From Symbiodinium natans (lineage: Eukaryota; Sar; Dinophyceae; Suessiales; Symbiodiniaceae): 64,000 nt of DNA. The position numbers were made by a program, and so were the translations under genes. Location of the stretch: the NCBI GenBank assembly GCA_905221605.1, contig CAJNDS010000160.1:124001-188000 (forward strand), written 5' to 3'. Of the stretch, positions 21,446 through 31,881 are shown piece after piece (position 1 is the stretch's first letter; each line of letters begins with the position of its first letter). The notes under the pieces are model-generated. The model searched no databases. It was not told the origin of the DNA and saw only the letters and a program-made list of their open reading frames with translations.

Positions 21446-23141
21446 TTTTGTTTTTTGCTAGTGCCCTGCGCGCGTCTGCTGCGCGCGCTTTGGCGCCGAT
21501 TCTGCCAGGATCTTGTAAATTGTGGTGTATTGCCGGTTGGGGTTTTGGGCGTTGTGGTCAGTTTTCCAAACCTCTGCGAAGAACCGTTTAGTGGTTACCT
21601 CGATCCAGTATGGAAACTGCATACCCTTTCTCCGACCCTGGTGTTGTATTCTATCCTTATGCGCCGAGCAGAATACTACGTTGTGGGTTGGTTCGCTTGG
21701 GAACTGGAGGAAGACTTCATTTAGAGTTTTGAGCTGCAATTTGTTGAGGGTATCCGAAGGTTTTCTGGGGTGGCCTGCTTTGTGGTACACTTCGGCGTTA
21801 GAAACTCTAGAGTAGTATGATGCTTTAATGCCTATAACTCTTCTGAGGAATCTGTAGTACCACGCGTCTACTTGTTCGAGGTTTTTCTGCGTTAAAGTAA
21901 GGGCGTCTAATCCATATATTAGGGTGGGGATGAAGACGGCTTGGAAAATCTCTAATTTTTTGCGTTGTGGTAAGTGACTATTCCATACTAACCGTAGCTT
22001 TTTGTAGGCCTCCTCAGCTACTCCCCCTCTGTGTCTAAACGCAGCTTCAAAAGGCTTGTTCCATGTTATCATTGATCCTAGGTACTTGATGTGCGTTGTG
22101 GTCGGTACCCTGGAGCCGTCTGCGAAAAACAATGGGGAATCAGGAAGGGTGGGGTCTACCAGGAGCTCTGTCTTAGTGGAATTCAGGGCCATACCATACC
22201 GCCGGGCCTGGCCCTCCAAAGCGCTTAGAAACGTCTGCATCTGCGTTGTGGTCAAGGAAATAAGGAGCGTATCGTCCGCGTATTCTAGATCGTATACTGG
22301 TCTGCCCTCCGACCATGTATTTGTGGGCTGTCCCTGTTCTCTGAGGTCTTTGTCCATGTCCTGGAATATTACTGAAAGGACTATGATAAAGAGGTATGGG
22401 CTGAGCGGGCATCCTTGTCTAATCCCTGCATGGATATCTCCTTTGGTAACCCCGCCTAGGCCCTTGATGGTAAAGGTAGGGCTGTCATAGATGCTTGCTA
22501 TAAGGGACAGGGACTTGTTGGAAAGCCCGAATCTCTTAAGAGCAATCAGCATTGCGTTGTGGTCTATGGAATCGAAAGCTTGTTTCCAGTCCAGAAAGAG
22601 AAGTTTTAAGGCATGATTGGTCATCTTGGACCATTCCATAGCTCTCCGCAATATAAATAGTGGTTGTGAACAACCGCGGTGTGGTCTGAAGCCATATTGT
22701 GTTGCTCTTAGGTGTCCCTCGCACTGAGCGAGCAGCCTCTTTTGCAGCAGTGCTGCAAATATTTTATACATGGTGTTTAACAGCGATATGGGCCTATAAT
22801 TTGCTGGGTCTGTATCCGTGCCTTTTCCCTTGAAGAGGGTGACTACTATGGCCTCTCTCCAGTTGTCCGGGACCTCTCCTTTGTCCCAAACTTCGTTAAA
22901 AACATCTAGTATCTGTCCTTCGTTGTAATCGTCTAGGAGAAGGAAAAGTTCGTTGCGGATATCGTCCGGTCCTGGGGCCTTGTGCTTTTTAAGTTGTGCC
23001 AGCACTGTTTGTAGTTCTTCAAGCGCGAAGGGAGGCTCATCCTGGCGTTGTGGTCGTATTGGTGGTGGGGCATCTTCGGGGGTCATGGTGTTGGGCCTCT
23101 TATGCCATTGCTTGGTTTCCAGGTGTGTTTTAAAAGCGATG
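21446..23141 (-). mobile_element. 5'-truncated non-LTR (LINE) retrotransposon inserted in telomeric repeats
   Basis: On the minus strand the order is CCCTAAA repeats, then the element from 23141 with no endonuclease domain, then the reverse transcriptase ORF, stop TAG, A-rich tail CAAAAAACAAAA (21446-21457), then CCCTAAACCCT again. Both flanks carry the same repeat in the same orientation, as for a LINE that landed in a telomeric array. No long target duplication can be recognised in repetitive flanks. The open frame continues upstream of the first Met to the junction (KTHLETKQWHKRPNT), so the 5' end is cut, not mutated. Confidence 0.85.
21458..23086 (-). CDS. Non-LTR retrotransposon reverse transcriptase (ORF2 C-terminal part)
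   Basis: A 542-residue intact frame from ATG at 23086 to TAG; the frame is open further upstream to about 23141. RT features in order: KAPGPDDI (36-43), YRPISLLN (97-104), YGFRPHRGCSQ (131-141), motif A LDWKQAFDSID with D166, motif B GIRQGCPLSPYLF (221-233), motif C YADD (269-272) with both catalytic Asp, then IKYLGSMI and a thumb/connection of about 260 residues. There is no endonuclease and no RNase H in the fragment. These motifs are typical of LINE-type target-primed reverse transcriptases; I cannot assign the clade. Having no internal stop over 1.6 kb suggests a fairly recent copy, but without its 5' end it is not autonomous. Confidence 0.9.
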   Translation of the reverse strand: MTPEDAPPPIRPQRQDEPPFALEELQTVLAQLKKHKAPGPDDIRNELFLLLDDYNEGQILDVFNEVWDKGEVPDNWREAIVVTLFKGKGTDTDPANYRPISLLNTMYKIFAALLQKRLLAQCEGHLRATQYGFRPHRGCSQPLFILRRAMEWSKMTNHALKLLFLDWKQAFDSIDHNAMLIALKRFGLSNKSLSLIASIYDSPTFTIKGLGGVTKGDIHAGIRQGCPLSPYLFIIVLSVIFQDMDKDLREQGQPTNTWSEGRPVYDLEYADDTLLISLTTTQMQTFLSALEGQARRYGMALNSTKTELLVDPTLPDSPLFFADGSRVPTTTHIKYLGSMITWNKPFEAAFRHRGGVAEEAYKKLRLVWNSHLPQRKKLEIFQAVFIPTLIYGLDALTLTQKNLEQVDAWYYRFLRRVIGIKASYYSRVSNAEVYHKAGHPRKPSDTLNKLQLKTLNEVFLQFPSEPTHNVVFCSAHKDRIQHQGRRKGMQFPYWIEVTTKRFFAEVWKTDHNAQNPNRQYTTIYKILAESAPKRAQQTRAGH

Positions 23142-23384
23142 TGGGTTTAGGGTTTAGGGTTTAGGGTTTAGGGCAGAGTTTAGGGATTAGGGTTTAGGCA
23201 GTGGAGTTTGGGGTCAAGGGTTTCCAGACGTTTAGGGTGGTTGAGGCTTGAGGGTTTAGGGGTTTAGGGACTCAAGACAAAGGTGATCTCTCACCGGGCC
23301 TGTCCCACTACTACGTAGGTCCTAAACTTCCAAATGCCAAGAGCGTCTCCCGCAGGGGGCCCTCATCTAGAGCAACCTGTCTTA

Positions 23385-23500
23385 GGGTAGTTACATGGTC
23401 CCGTATAGTGTGGGCCTTTACATCGGGACTATTATTTTGCCCCTTGCCCATACGCTTTCAACAAGCAACCGGCCATATTAAGGGACCGTGAACCTACCCC
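23385..23500. repeat. Foldback family F2, copy b
   Basis: GGGTAGTTACATGGTCCC at the left and AAGGGACCGTGAACCTACCC at the right. Confidence 0.82.
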
Positions 23501-23837
23501 TAGACCTTCCCGATGCTAGGAACCTGTGGGCCCCCCCTGAAACCCAAACCCTGAAACCTCCAAACTCTAAACCATGTAATGAAGCCCTAAAGCCTCAAAT
23601 TTCAGTACTGCAGTGTACGAAACAGAACATCCTTGGGAGAAGGAACCCCCCCCCCTCCCCACCCTCCCCCCCCCCCCCCCCATCAAGCAAAAAATGGGCT
23701 ACCACTGGGAACCGATACCCCCATCCTGCCCCTGAACCACAAGAGCTAAACCTTACATCCCGAAGGCCCCTATTTTCGCGGACCCGGCGGGTTTTGGGTT
23801 AAAGTTAAAGTTCTGGGTGGAGAGTTTAGGGCCTTCG

Positions 23838-23880
23838 TCTAACAACTTAAGGACGGTGAGTAGAAGGGAGAGCATCCCAA
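23838..23880. repeat. Foldback family F1, copy g (right-arm remnant)
   Basis: Contains TTAAGGACGGTGAGTAGAA followed by GAGCATCCCAAG, a diverged right arm just before a C-strand array. Confidence 0.5.
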
Positions 23881-24168
23881 GTCCTATAGCAACCCTAAAC
23901 CCTAAACCCTAAACCCTAAACCCTAAACCCTAAACCCTAAACTCCCTTTACAAGGCGGCGCCCTTCGTCCTTGGCAGCCCCCATGAACCTCGACAACCCT
24001 CAAGCCCCTGTTAAGCACCCAAACCCGAAACATAGGGTTTAGGGTTTAGGGTTTAGGGTTTAGGGTTTAGGGTTTAGGGTCAGAACTTGGACCCGGACCT
24101 GGGGCAGATGGGCGGCAAGTCCTTCAGCTCCACGGGAGGACAATCCACCTGATCACCCAAAGACTGCG

Positions 24169-24250
24169 GTTTAGGGTTTAGGGTTTAGGGTTTAGGGTTT
24201 AGGGTTTAGGGTTTAGGGTTTAGGGTTCAGGGTTTAGGGTTCCGGGGTTA
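24169..24250 (+). repeat. Telomeric G-strand array
   Basis: Eleven units, same orientation as the one at 24032-24079 about 90 bp upstream. Confidence 0.94.
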
Positions 24251-24559
24251 GGTTTAGCCCTCCTTAACCCAGTACGGGAACATATTGAAAACGTCCCAGT
24301 GGCCTAAACAGCCTCAACGCATGACGCTGTCAGCTGCTGCATGTGCAGAGTTGATGCCGTTGGGGTTCCCAAAAAGGCACGTCTCGGAATTTCCTGCATG
24401 TCAGCGTGGCGGCACCTGGAATAAGATCCTTAACTCTTGCACCCTCAAACACGCAAGCCCCTAAATCCTATACTGCCTTAAACATTGAATTCCAATCTTG
24501 TACGATTGATCAAAAGTTGCTGTGGAGCGCGCAACCATCAACGGGGACCATGCATGGTT

Positions 24560-24665
24560 CCTTCGTCTTTCTCTTTCTGTTTCTCTTTATCTTTTCTCTG
24601 TCTCTTTCTTTTTCTCTTTACCTTTCTCCTTCTCTCTCCCTCTCTCTCCCTCTCTCTCTCTCTCT
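24560..24665 (+). repeat. Polypyrimidine (TCTTTC/TCTCTC) tract
   Basis: Over 100 bp of almost pure T/C on the + strand. Confidence 0.9.
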
Positions 24666-24879
24666 GCTTGCAGTGTTGGCACATGTCGCTGTTTGAGTGT
24701 TTGGAGACACTGTTGGCTGAAAACTCCGCTCTGACCTCCGACATTTGCAGCCTTTGCCTGCTTCCTTGCGCCGGTGGCGCGCTTGAAATTGAGACATGGT
24801 CGACTCTGACAGCAGTTTGGTTCAACTGCCACTTGCGAGAGAAGTGACTCCTCCGTCAGCGTGTCACCCGAAACCAAAA

Positions 24880-24968
24880 ACCCTAAACCCTAAACCCTAA
24901 ACCCTAAACCCTAAACCTTAAACCCTAAACCCTAAACCCTAAACCCTAACCCTAAACCCTAAACCCTA
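24880..24968 (-). repeat. Telomeric C-strand array
   Basis: Twelve units with one six-base CCCTAA unit. Confidence 0.94.
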
Positions 24969-25405
24969 CACCAACGAAATAACGCAGATGGCCGTGATAG
25001 CAACGTCTCCTCCCGGCTCTTCTGGGCTGAAGGAAGCCGAGGATTGCTCCCAAAGCTCCCCCCCCCCCCCCCCCAAACACACAGCCAAGTGTGGCCGGAT
25101 GTATGGGTTTAGGGTTTAGGGTTTAGGGTTTGGGGTTTGGGGTTTAGGGTTTAGGGTTTAGGGTTTTTTTTTTAAACCGGAATCACTGGCGTGCAGCAAT
25201 AATGCTGTCCGGTCCGTATTCTGAAACTGCTTCCCTACTCCTCCTCTCCCTCCTCACATTCATAGTCCACCCCCACTCGAACAGGTAGGACACGACCACG
25301 ATCACGACCACCCATACCACCACCCCCCGGTTGACATTCTTCATCTGCACGATCCACCCCATGGTTTTCACCACCTCCTCCACCGCCCATCGTGGTTCGT
25401 AAAGA

Positions 25406-25511
25406 GGGTTTAGGGTTTAGGGTTTAGGGTTTAGGGTTTAGGGTTTAGGGTTTAGGGTTTAGGGTTTAGGGTTTAGGGTTGGGGTTTAGGGTTTATAGGG
25501 TTTAGGGCTTA
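25406..25511 (+). repeat. Telomeric G-strand array
   Basis: Twelve perfect units and a degenerate tail; the opposite-strand array starts about 45 bp later. Confidence 0.94.
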
Positions 25512-25556
25512 GGATGGCACACAGGCTAAAGCAGACTCAGGCTTGCGGCTTCTGCT

Positions 25557-25646
25557 GGCCCTAAACCCTAAACCCTAAACCCTAAACCCTAAACCCTAGA
25601 CCCTAGACCCTAGACCCTAAACCCTAAACCCTAAACCCTAAACCCT
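25557..25646 (-). repeat. Telomeric C-strand array
   Basis: CCCTAAA with three successive CCCTAGA units in the middle. Confidence 0.94.
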
Positions 25647-25737
25647 TTCTCTGTTTCCAGTAGTCGGCCACACGGGGAAGCAAAGCCGAAGCACATGAAG
25701 CCCGGAAGGCAAGAAGGGAAGAAGGCCGGCCACAAAT

Positions 25738-25832
25738 CTAAACCCTAAACCAGAGACCCTAAACCCTAAACTCTAAACCCTAAACCCTAAACCCTAAACC
25801 CCAAACCCTAAACCCTAAATCCTAAACCCTAG
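25738..25832 (-). repeat. Telomeric C-strand array
   Basis: Thirteen units with a few substitutions. Confidence 0.93.
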
Positions 25833-25964
25833 CTTAAGAGTGTAGAAGGGCTAAGGTTTCACCATGCGGAGCGACCTTTTGCCCATCTCGGAAGACGGTG
25901 AAGGTGGTCTTGTCCCCAATGCCCTTATTCCGCAGCAAGTACCTCAAGAAACTACTTGGCTTAG

Positions 25965-26170
25965 TTTAGGGTTTAGGGTTTAGGGTTTAGGGTTTAAGGT
26001 TTAGGGTTTAGGGTTTAGTGGTTTAGGGTTTAGGGTTTAGTGGTTTAGGGTCTAAGGTTTAGGGTTTAGGGCTTGGAGGTTGATTTTGGTTTAGGGCTTC
26101 GGGTTTAGAGTTTAGGGTTTAGGATTTTGAGGGTTTAGGGTTTAGGGTTTAGGGTTTAGAGTTCGTAGGG
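25965..26170 (+). repeat. Degenerate G-strand telomeric array
   Basis: TTTAGGG with TTTAGTGG and TCTAAGG variants and one non-repeat break near 26080. Confidence 0.88.
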
Positions 26171-26256
26171 TCTAAAGCACCTTCGACTAACGGGCTCGCG
26201 GGCCCTTCGAGGGGTGGCACTTGTGAAGTCAAGAAAGCACGAGGCTTTGAATCAAC

Positions 26257-26426
26257 CCTAAACCGTTAAACCCTAAAACCCTAAAACCACAAACCCTAGA
26301 CCCTAAACCCTAAAACCCTAAAACCCTAAAACCCTAAAACCCTAAAGCCCTAAAACCCTAAAACCCTAAAACCCTAAAACCCTAAAACCCTAAACCCCTA
26401 AACCCTAAACCCTAAAACGCAAAGCC
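26257..26426 (-). repeat. Eight-base variant array (CCCTAAAA)n
   Basis: Dominated by CCCTAAAA, the octamer known from Chlamydomonas telomeres, here as an internal homogenised variant. Confidence 0.92.
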
Positions 26427-26578
26427 CAAAACCCAAAGCCCCTAAGCCCCTGAAGCCCTAACGGCAAAGGCCTCGAAGCCCGGAACCCTGAACCCTGAGC
26501 CCCACCTGCCAGACTCAAGCGAGCCCCCCCCCCCCCCCCCCGCCCTTTAACAAACACCTCTTGAAGGGGTTGAACCTC

Positions 26579-26633
26579 CAACCCTAAACCCTAAACCCTA
26601 AACCCTAAACCCTAAACCCTAAACCCTAAACCC
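26579..26633 (-). repeat. Telomeric C-strand array
   Basis: Eight perfect units, 110 bp from the large G-strand block at 26744. Confidence 0.94.
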
Positions 26634-26743
26634 GAAGACATGTCCCGGCCACCCGGCCTGTGTTGTATCAACTCATGCCCTCGCAGTTCGATCTGGCCAT
26701 CGTCAGAGATAGTCCGGCCATCGATCTTCATCAAGACCTGGGC

Positions 26744-27090
26744 TTAGGGTTTAGGGTTTAGGGTTTAGGGTTTAGGGTTTAGGGTTTAGGGTTTAGGGTT
26801 TAGGGTTTAGGGTTTAGGGTTTAGGGTTTAGGGTTTAGGGTTTAGGGTTTAGGGTTTACGGTTCAGGGTTTAGGGTTTAGGGTTTAGGCTTTAGGGCTTT
26901 AGGGCTTTAGGGCTTTAGGGCTTTAGGGCTTTAGGGCTTTAGGGCTTTAGGGCTTTAGGGCTTTAGGGTTTAGGGTTTAGGGTTTAGGGTTTAGGGTTAG
27001 GGTTCACGGCTTAGGGCTTAGGACTTAGGGCTTAGGGCTTAGGGTTTAGGGTTTAGGGTTCAGGGTTTAGGGTTAGGGGTTTAGGCTGTA
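26744..27090 (+). repeat. Long G-strand array with internal TTTAGGGC octamer block
   Basis: About 20 TTTAGGG units, then about ten consecutive TTTAGGGC units (26886-26968), then TTTAGGG again and degenerate units. The octamer block is nested inside the heptamer block. Confidence 0.93.
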
Positions 27091-27118
27091 AGGGCTGTAA
27101 GGGCTGTACTTACTGTTG

Positions 27119-27175
27119 ATGAGTAATGAGGTACCCGATATCCCTCTATATATGCTCTTTAAGGGATTATATCAA
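27119..27175. repeat. Foldback family F3, copy c (partial)
   Basis: AATGAGGTACCC and TATATATGCTCTTTAAGGG match the left arm of copy b and the centre of copy a; the right end is missing. Confidence 0.6.
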
Positions 27176-27683
27176 GACCGGGGCTCTAAGCGCCTAAAGG
27201 GTTTGGGCCATGCAGAGGTGCAAAGGTTTAGGCAAGATAGGTTGAAGCCCTGAACCCCACACCCCCAAGTTCAAGTCAAACCCTAAACCCTGAAACATGC
27301 CCACCTTGCCCCGAAGCCTCGTCAGCCTGCTTTGCAAGTAAGGTACTTTCGGTCCCCTGGATTAGGGTTTAGGGCTTAGGGTTTAGGGTTGGGTCGAGGG
27401 CTTCGGGTTCATAAAGTTGTGAGCGTTGGGTTGAAAGTTTGGGGAAAAGCTGCTTCCAGTCGCTCAACTAGAACAGCAACAGACCCCCCCCCCCCCCCCA
27501 AACGAGATCCGTAGCCTGGAGCCCCAAATCCCAGAAGGCTTCGGTCATTTGTGCCCATGTTTGGGGTACGTAAGTGGTCCAGGATCCACATGGCTCCATC
27601 CGCCTTCGCCGACAACCCCCAAACTCTGAAACAACTCTAAACACCCTCCTAGAAACCCTACAAACCCTACGAACACCTTAAAA

Positions 27684-27781
27684 CCCTGTACCCTGTACCC
27701 TAAACCCTAAACCCTAAACCCTAAACCCTAAACCCTAAACCCTAAACCCTAAACCCTAAACCCTAAACCCTAAACCCTAAT
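27684..27781 (-). repeat. Telomeric C-strand array
   Basis: Thirteen near-perfect CCCTAAA units. Confidence 0.95.
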
Positions 27782-28772
27782 TAGACCCTAAACCCTAAAC
27801 CCTAGACCCTACAAAACCCTGTACACCCTACTCTCCGTGGGCACCTGAGGACTGGGCATCGCTAACCTTTAAGGCGCCATCGAGGAAGGGCGCGACCTGT
27901 GCTTCGGTTTAGGCTTTAGGGTTTAGGCTTTAGGGTTTGGGGTTTAGGGTTTAGGGTTAGGGCTTGGAGGTTCAGGCTTCGGGGGTTGGGTTTCGGGGTT
28001 TAGGGTTTAGGCTGGAGAGTTGGGGGCTTTGGTTGCAGTCTCAGGGTTTGGGCGGGATTAAGGGTGTTACGGGTTGCAGGCTATAGGTTTTAGGGTTAAG
28101 GTGGTAGGGCTTTTGAGGTTCAGGGCTTTGCGGGCTTCAGTGCCTAAGCCGTAGGGCTTCCGATTTGGGGACTTGGGAGCCATACGTTTTAGGGCTTAAG
28201 GAAGCGGGAACTGCCAGCAGTTACGAGTCAGAAGTAGCAAGTACTAGACCCATGAAGAAACAGGATTCCCGCCGTACTACTTAAACGCTAAACCGGTAAC
28301 CCTAAACCCTAAACCCTTACTTTGTCTGTATGTTGTGGCTTTAGGGCTATAGCTTGGCTTTAACTTGTAGAGTTGAGGGGCTGTGCGAGGTAGGGGAGTT
28401 CTCATTCCTGAGTCCTAAGCCCCTGTAAGCCTCGCAAACCCCCTTCCCACTCCCACTCTGAAGTCTTAGTGAGTGAAGACTTTGAGGGTTTAGGGTTTAG
28501 GGTTTAGGGTTCAGAGTTTAGGGTAGATGGTGGTGGTAGGCTTTGCAGCCGTGTCGCACTAGTCAGGAGCACTCCGGAGATCTCGTGCGGCACTTTGTGC
28601 GCAGCCCGCAACGACTGGTTCTCCTGCGGCAAGCATCTTGGGCGTGTAGGGCTGGATCTCTAGACCCTAACCCCTATCAACCTTGAACCCTAAACCGTAT
28701 CAACCCTAACCCCAAGACCGTCCGAAACAAAACAACAAGTAGAAAGGTTTAGGGCTCCAGGACTAGGGCTTA

Positions 28773-29325
28773 ATGTGGTATCCTGATTAGTGTGGGGGGG
28801 GCCCCCCCCCCAAACTAAATCCACCCCCGCAATAGTGTCACCAAAAAAAGGGACCCCCCCCAAACTAATTTTCGGCCCCGGGCGCCCCCCACCGGCTCCT
28901 CTTCATTTCCTCTTCGCTCCTCTTCCCTCTCCTCTTCCTCTCCCTCTCCTCTTAGGTAATTGAGCTCAGGTAAGCTCAGATGAGCTCAGCTCAGGTAAGC
29001 TCAGGAAAGCTCAGGTAAGCTCAGTAATTAAAGCTAAAGGTAAGAGCTCAGGTAAACTTAGGTAAGCTCAGGTAAGCTCAGATGAGCTCAGCTCTCAGCT
29101 ACTCAGCTCAGGTTGGGGATGACAGCTCAGAACTCCGACTTGAAGCTACTCTTCTTTTGCTCTTCTCTTTCATCATCTTGTTCTCTTTTTTCTCTCTTCC
29201 GAAACCCATGCCCGAAAAACTTTACTTTATTGTGGGGGGGGGGGGCAATCGAATTTTTGTCTCCTGAATATTTTTTGGAAAACTTTTCATTATTGGAGGG
29301 GTCCAGACTAATCAGGATACGACAT
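28773..29325. mobile_element. 553-bp TIR element (MITE-like) with TA target duplication
   Basis: Inverted ends ATGTGGTATCCTGATTAGT (28773-28791) and its complement at 29307-29325 agree at 18 of 19 bases; TA flanks both sides (28771-28772 and 29326-29327). The interior has C/G-rich ends, a T/C-rich tract and a decamer array. It contains no transposase, so it would depend on a helper. TA duplication suggests the Tc1/mariner superfamily, but the terminal motif is not one I recognise. Confidence 0.8.
28951..29110 (+). repeat. AGCTCAGGTA decamer minisatellite inside the TIR element
   Basis: About fifteen imperfect copies of AGCTCAGGTA, some variants AGCTCAGATG; interrupted at 29024-29045. Confidence 0.85.
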
Positions 29326-31042
29326 TAGGGTTTAGGATTCAGGGTTCACCGTCACCGTAAGCCCTGAATGCATTAAAGAAAAAGCCATACATCAGCATTC
29401 TTGCCACCAGCCAGGAGTCTGTAAGACACCCAGCCACCACTCTAAATCCTAACCCTGAACCCCGACCCAAACCCAAACGCCAAAACTCCAAACCTCAAAA
29501 ACCCTAAATCCTAAAAGCCTCAAACCTAAGACCCCAAAAAGCAAAACCCTAAAACCCCACGATGACCATGGAAGTACCATAGCACCCTTAAACACAAAAG
29601 CACATACATACGATAAAGAAAGGTATTAAACCGTAAACCCTAAAGCCTAAACCCTAAACCCTAAACCTACATAAATGCTAAAAATCCTGCCCCTGACAAC
29701 CCAGGGTCTCCAGCTTGTGCCACCGGTACGGCACCGAAGGCGACAGGGTGTAGCCCTCGCGTTCCTGGCAGGGTTTCGGGTTGAGGGTTTCGGGTTCAGG
29801 GTTAGGGTTTAGGGCTCAAGGTTCAGGGTTCAGGGTTCAGGGTTTGGGTTTTAGGGTTTAGCGTTTCGGCTTCAAGAATTCTAACTTCGCCAACTCCTCA
29901 CGCGCATGGGCACAGGGAAAGCCCCATCTTGGAAAACCGATAGTGCGACGCGATCGCTGGCGATACAGCTACTACTGGCACGCTCCGAGACTGCTTGGGA
30001 ACCTAGGTCATGGAAACGAGGGTTTAGGGTTTAGGGTTTAGGGTTTAGGGTTTAGGGTTTAGGGCGTCGGAACCCTTCTGCACTTCGGCGTGAAGAAGCC
30101 CGAAAAGCGAAACCCGACCAGAGCAAAAGTGCGCTGTCGTAGGCGGTTTGGGGGTTGGGGTATAAGCTGAAGGTTTAGGGTTTAGGGTTTATGGTTTTGG
30201 GTTTAGGGTTTAGGGTCTAGGGTTTAGGGTTGAGGGTTTATGGTTTTGGGTTTAGGGTTTAGGGTCTAGGGTTTAGGGTTTAGGGTTTAGCGTGTAAAAG
30301 ATTCCTGAATATGGCCCTCCTAAACCCACTAGGGAAAATCTACATATATATATATATATACAATGTCCCAAGGGCCTACCTAGTAAGGTGGCATAGGACT
30401 CACCCTGAGCCTTAAAACCCTAAACACCAAACCCCAAACCCCCAAACCCTAAACCCTAACCCCTAAACCCTGTGAGCATGAGAGATGTCATCGAAACACG
30501 CATCCCACTATGCGATGCCTTTCCACATCGGTCGAGAAACGTTCGCACCACCTCTGAAGGAATGACCTCGGTTTAGGGTTTAGGGTTTAGGGTTTAGGGT
30601 TCTAGGCTTTAGAGTTCTAGGGTTTAGGGTTTAGGGTTCCAGGGTTTAGAGTTCTAGGGTTTAGGGTTTTAGAGTTCTAAGGTTTAGAGTTCTAGGGCTT
30701 TAGGGCTGGGTTTAAGGTTTAGGTTCTGGCATAGAACCCTAGTGATGCCTCATGAGGGCCTTGCTCCCTCCTCCCACGCTCAACCCTGCCAACTCTGAGC
30801 CCTAAGACCCGACGCCCCGCACCCTAAACCCTAAACCCTAAACCCTGAACCCTGAAACCCTGAAACCCTGAAACCCTGAAACCCTGAAACCCTGAAACCC
30901 TGAACGCAGATTCCAAAGTCCAAGAGCTGAGATGTCTGTAGAACTACGGAAAGAAAATATGCGGGGTTAAGGGCTTGGGGAGTAGGGACTACCCTAAGCC
31001 CTGAACCGTATGCTGTGGCTGCAGGAACATATTTCAACACTG

Positions 31043-31137
31043 TTAGGGTTTAGGGTTTAGGGTTTAGGGTTTAGGGTTTAGGGTTTAGGGTTTAGGGTTT
31101 AGGGTTTAGGGTTTAGGGTTTAGGGTTTAGGGTTTAG
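31043..31137 (+). repeat. Telomeric G-strand array
   Basis: Thirteen perfect units, inverted relative to 31230-31327 across 92 bp. Confidence 0.95.
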
Positions 31138-31229
31138 GAAAAGATACTCCTTGCGTGTAAGTCTTTTTTCGGAACGCGAAACGGCTGTGGATGAGTTGAG
31201 TTAGAGGCTTGGGATGGCTCAGACCACCC

Positions 31230-31327
31230 TGAACCCTAAACCCTAAACCCTAAACCCTAAACCCTAAATCCTAAACCCTAAACCCTAAACCCTAAACCCT
31301 AAACCCTAAACCCTAAACCCTAAACCT
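31230..31327 (-). repeat. Telomeric C-strand array
   Basis: Fourteen units with one CCCTAAAT variant. Confidence 0.95.
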
Positions 31328-31716
31328 TGTATGGGGACGAGCTGCGTAGCCAATGTTGTCGGTACTGCTCCGTACGTCCTGAAGTGGCCGGTGTCAGGTG
31401 TCGGAGAGGATGTCAGAGACAACCCTCAACCCAAAACCCGGCCCCTAAACCCAAAACCCTAAACCTTGAACCCTAAACCCTACACACCCTCAGCCTACAC
31501 CCCCACACCCGTATTCAGGGACACTCCGCGACCCTAAGACCAACCCTTGAATTCCTCGACCCTATAACCTCAAACCGCAAATAACGTCCCTTCCCTCTCC
31601 AGGCTAGGAGGGCTTCCCGAACAAAACAGGGAGAAGAGCAAGGGGGTTTAGGGTTTAAGGGTTTAGGGGTAACGGTTTAGGGTTCATATACACAACCTAA
31701 AAGACTGGGAGGATTT

Positions 31717-31881
31717 CATGTTGGCCCAGGCTTTGGTAGAAGGATGTGAATGTCGGCCGTAATTCTCGAACCCCCAAGACCTTCAACCCTGAGCATTGAA
31801 CCGGTTGCTTAAGCCCGAAGTAGGGTATCGTATGCAGATGCCCGACACTCCCCTCCTTCTACCAAAGCCTGGGCCAACATG
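31717..31881. repeat. F8: 165-bp foldback with perfect 28-bp inverted arms
   Basis: 31717-31744 is the exact reverse complement of 31854-31881 (arm starts CATGTTGGCCCAGGC). The 109-bp centre is single-copy. Single example in the window; probably a MITE or a recent inverted duplication. Confidence 0.85.

Larger units (their letters stand above)
23142..28772. other. Telomeric-repeat mosaic without recognisable genes (block 4)
   Basis: G-strand repeats resume immediately after the LINE (23143-23270, increasingly degenerate). Other minor arrays: C 23890-23942; G 24032-24079, 25104-25172, 27364-27395, 27905-28020, 28487-28520. Poly-C tracts: 23645-23680, 25060-25074, 26525-26540, 27485-27500. 24256-24880 is single-copy with a T/C-rich tract (24560-24665). 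25173-25405, 27091-27690 and 28021-28486 are single-copy with scattered repeat remnants and no gene I can support. Confidence 0.75.
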
